From Flaccisagitta enflata (taxonomy: Eukaryota > Chaetognatha > Sagittoidea > Aphragmophora): a stretch of 64,000 bases of DNA. The DNA lies in contig OZ231128.1 of assembly GCA_965153355.1 (NCBI GenBank), positions 13,578,001-13,642,000 of the forward strand. Reading direction: 5' to 3'. Position numbers and translations under genes: made by a program. Within the stretch, counting starts at the first letter, position 1. Every line of letters starts with the position of its first letter. The notes beneath the pieces are model-generated. The model did no database searches, was not told where the DNA came from, and worked only from the letters and a program-made list of their open reading frames with translations. Positions 62,915 to 64,000 of this stretch are shown piece by piece.

Positions 62915-64000
62915 TATGGTCTATGTATATGCAAAAGGGATTGGGAGAGAATCTGTTACGTATAAGCTTAAAGTTGATACTTATTTGGACGATTTATATT
63001 TTTAACATTTGACCGACGGGAGAATTTATTTCTCCGATAATCCCATTGCATTTGATGAATTTCGTGATTACTGGAGCGGTTTACTCTTTGCTTAATCAAG
63101 GACAAATCGTAGAATCTCTATCTTGAGGCCTTTTTTCCGCTTTTCTTCTCAAAATTTTGGCAACAGATATTTTCGTCTCGAAGAGTAATGTAGATCATCG
63201 GAGAGGCAAAAAAAGGAAAAAAAGATGTTGTTTGTGCTGGAATGACTGATGGAACCGGGGGACTGGTAAAGAGAGAGAGAGCGATCTATAGAATCTAAAG
63301 CGATGAGAGCGGTCTTAGCAAAGAAAAAAAAAGATTCGGACGTGTGACTGGTTCACACCTCTTCAAATGTCATCACTGTCCTCAACTCTCAGTCCTTGAA
63401 AATAAATCATTCACGCAGATTCCTTGAGCTTGACGGTTGTGCCTGCATATTTTTTATTTTTGAACACCCGCGCCCCCCCCCCTCCCGTTTGAAAAGAAAG
63501 CCACAAAATGTTATGTGACTCAATGAATTGGTCCCTAGAGGTATTGTGCTGGTTAGTGTCTATAGTGATTTGAAATCTACTTGCATTCTCGCCATTTCTT
63601 TCGAGGGTTTGTCGGTGTGTCCGTCGGGTGTGTCAATATGTAAAAGGTTTTTTGATGAGACCATCAACATCAGATAGTAAAGAAATTAAAGTCTAAGACC
63701 TTTAAAGTTTTTATTTTATCAAATTTCATTCATCTTCTATTTTTTTCAAAACCCATTTTTAGCTGCTAATTTGTATATTGCTGTGTTGATGATTTTGTAT
63801 CAGTTTTATTGCTTATGTTTTTAATCAAATTTAAATGCATATCTTGGTGTTGATTCTAGTTGCAACAAGGTAAATATTGTTCATTTATTACCAAAGTTGT
63901 AAAAAAAAAAATAACAAATCTTTTTTGTAGAAGTTTTGAGTCTTATTTTCACCAAAACTTAGTGGAGATGCTGGAAGTATATATATTTTTAACAATCTTA
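62915..64000. other. Upstream region of the chitinase gene
   Basis: No exon was recognised on either strand. The chitinase promoter and any 5' UTR exon should lie here. No further NEDD4-like exon was found on the plus strand. Confidence 0.4.

Overview
This window is metazoan nuclear DNA, most likely from an invertebrate. Its genes are split into small exons by GT-AG introns and match animal families: sideroflexin, an SRSF3-type splicing factor, a NEDD4-type C2/WW protein and a GH18 chitinase. Most of the sequence is non-coding: microsatellites, minisatellites, satellite arrays and non-autonomous DNA transposons. The phylum cannot be fixed from sequence alone. All exon models were assembled by eye from splice sites, reading phase and family knowledge.

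Layout. (1) 1-6.7 kb: the 3' end of an unrecognised minus-strand gene (stop at 1373), then tandem repeats and a hAT-type MITE. (2) 6708-19909, plus: a complete nine-exon sideroflexin gene (327 aa) whose introns hold satellites and MITEs. (3) 21306-26749: a 5.4 kb foldback element with long inverted arms and a 10-bp target-site duplication. (4) 26944-30616, plus: a complete four-exon SRSF3/Rbp1-like SR protein (162 aa) with a polyglycine hinge and a candidate poison exon. (5) 32850 to about 52.6 kb, plus: a CCCH zinc-finger, Ser/Arg-rich protein over 13 exons. Its introns are crowded with nested transposons, including a 4.1 kb hAT-type insertion, a 2.5 kb TIR element and a 1.7 kb minisatellite element. 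(6) 53163-57993, plus: C2 and WW exons of a NEDD4-type protein, with no HECT domain in the window. The last exon abuts a repeat element. (7) 58812-62914, minus: a complete nine-exon secreted GH18 chitinase (468 aa).

There is no operon-like logic. Sideroflexin is a mitochondrial carrier. The SR protein and the CCCH protein are probably RNA-related. The C2/WW protein would be membrane-recruited, and the chitinase is secreted. The most unusual content is the mobile DNA: several apparently unlabelled families with clean TIRs and target-site duplications, and a minisatellite that grew out of an exon-intron junction of the sideroflexin gene.
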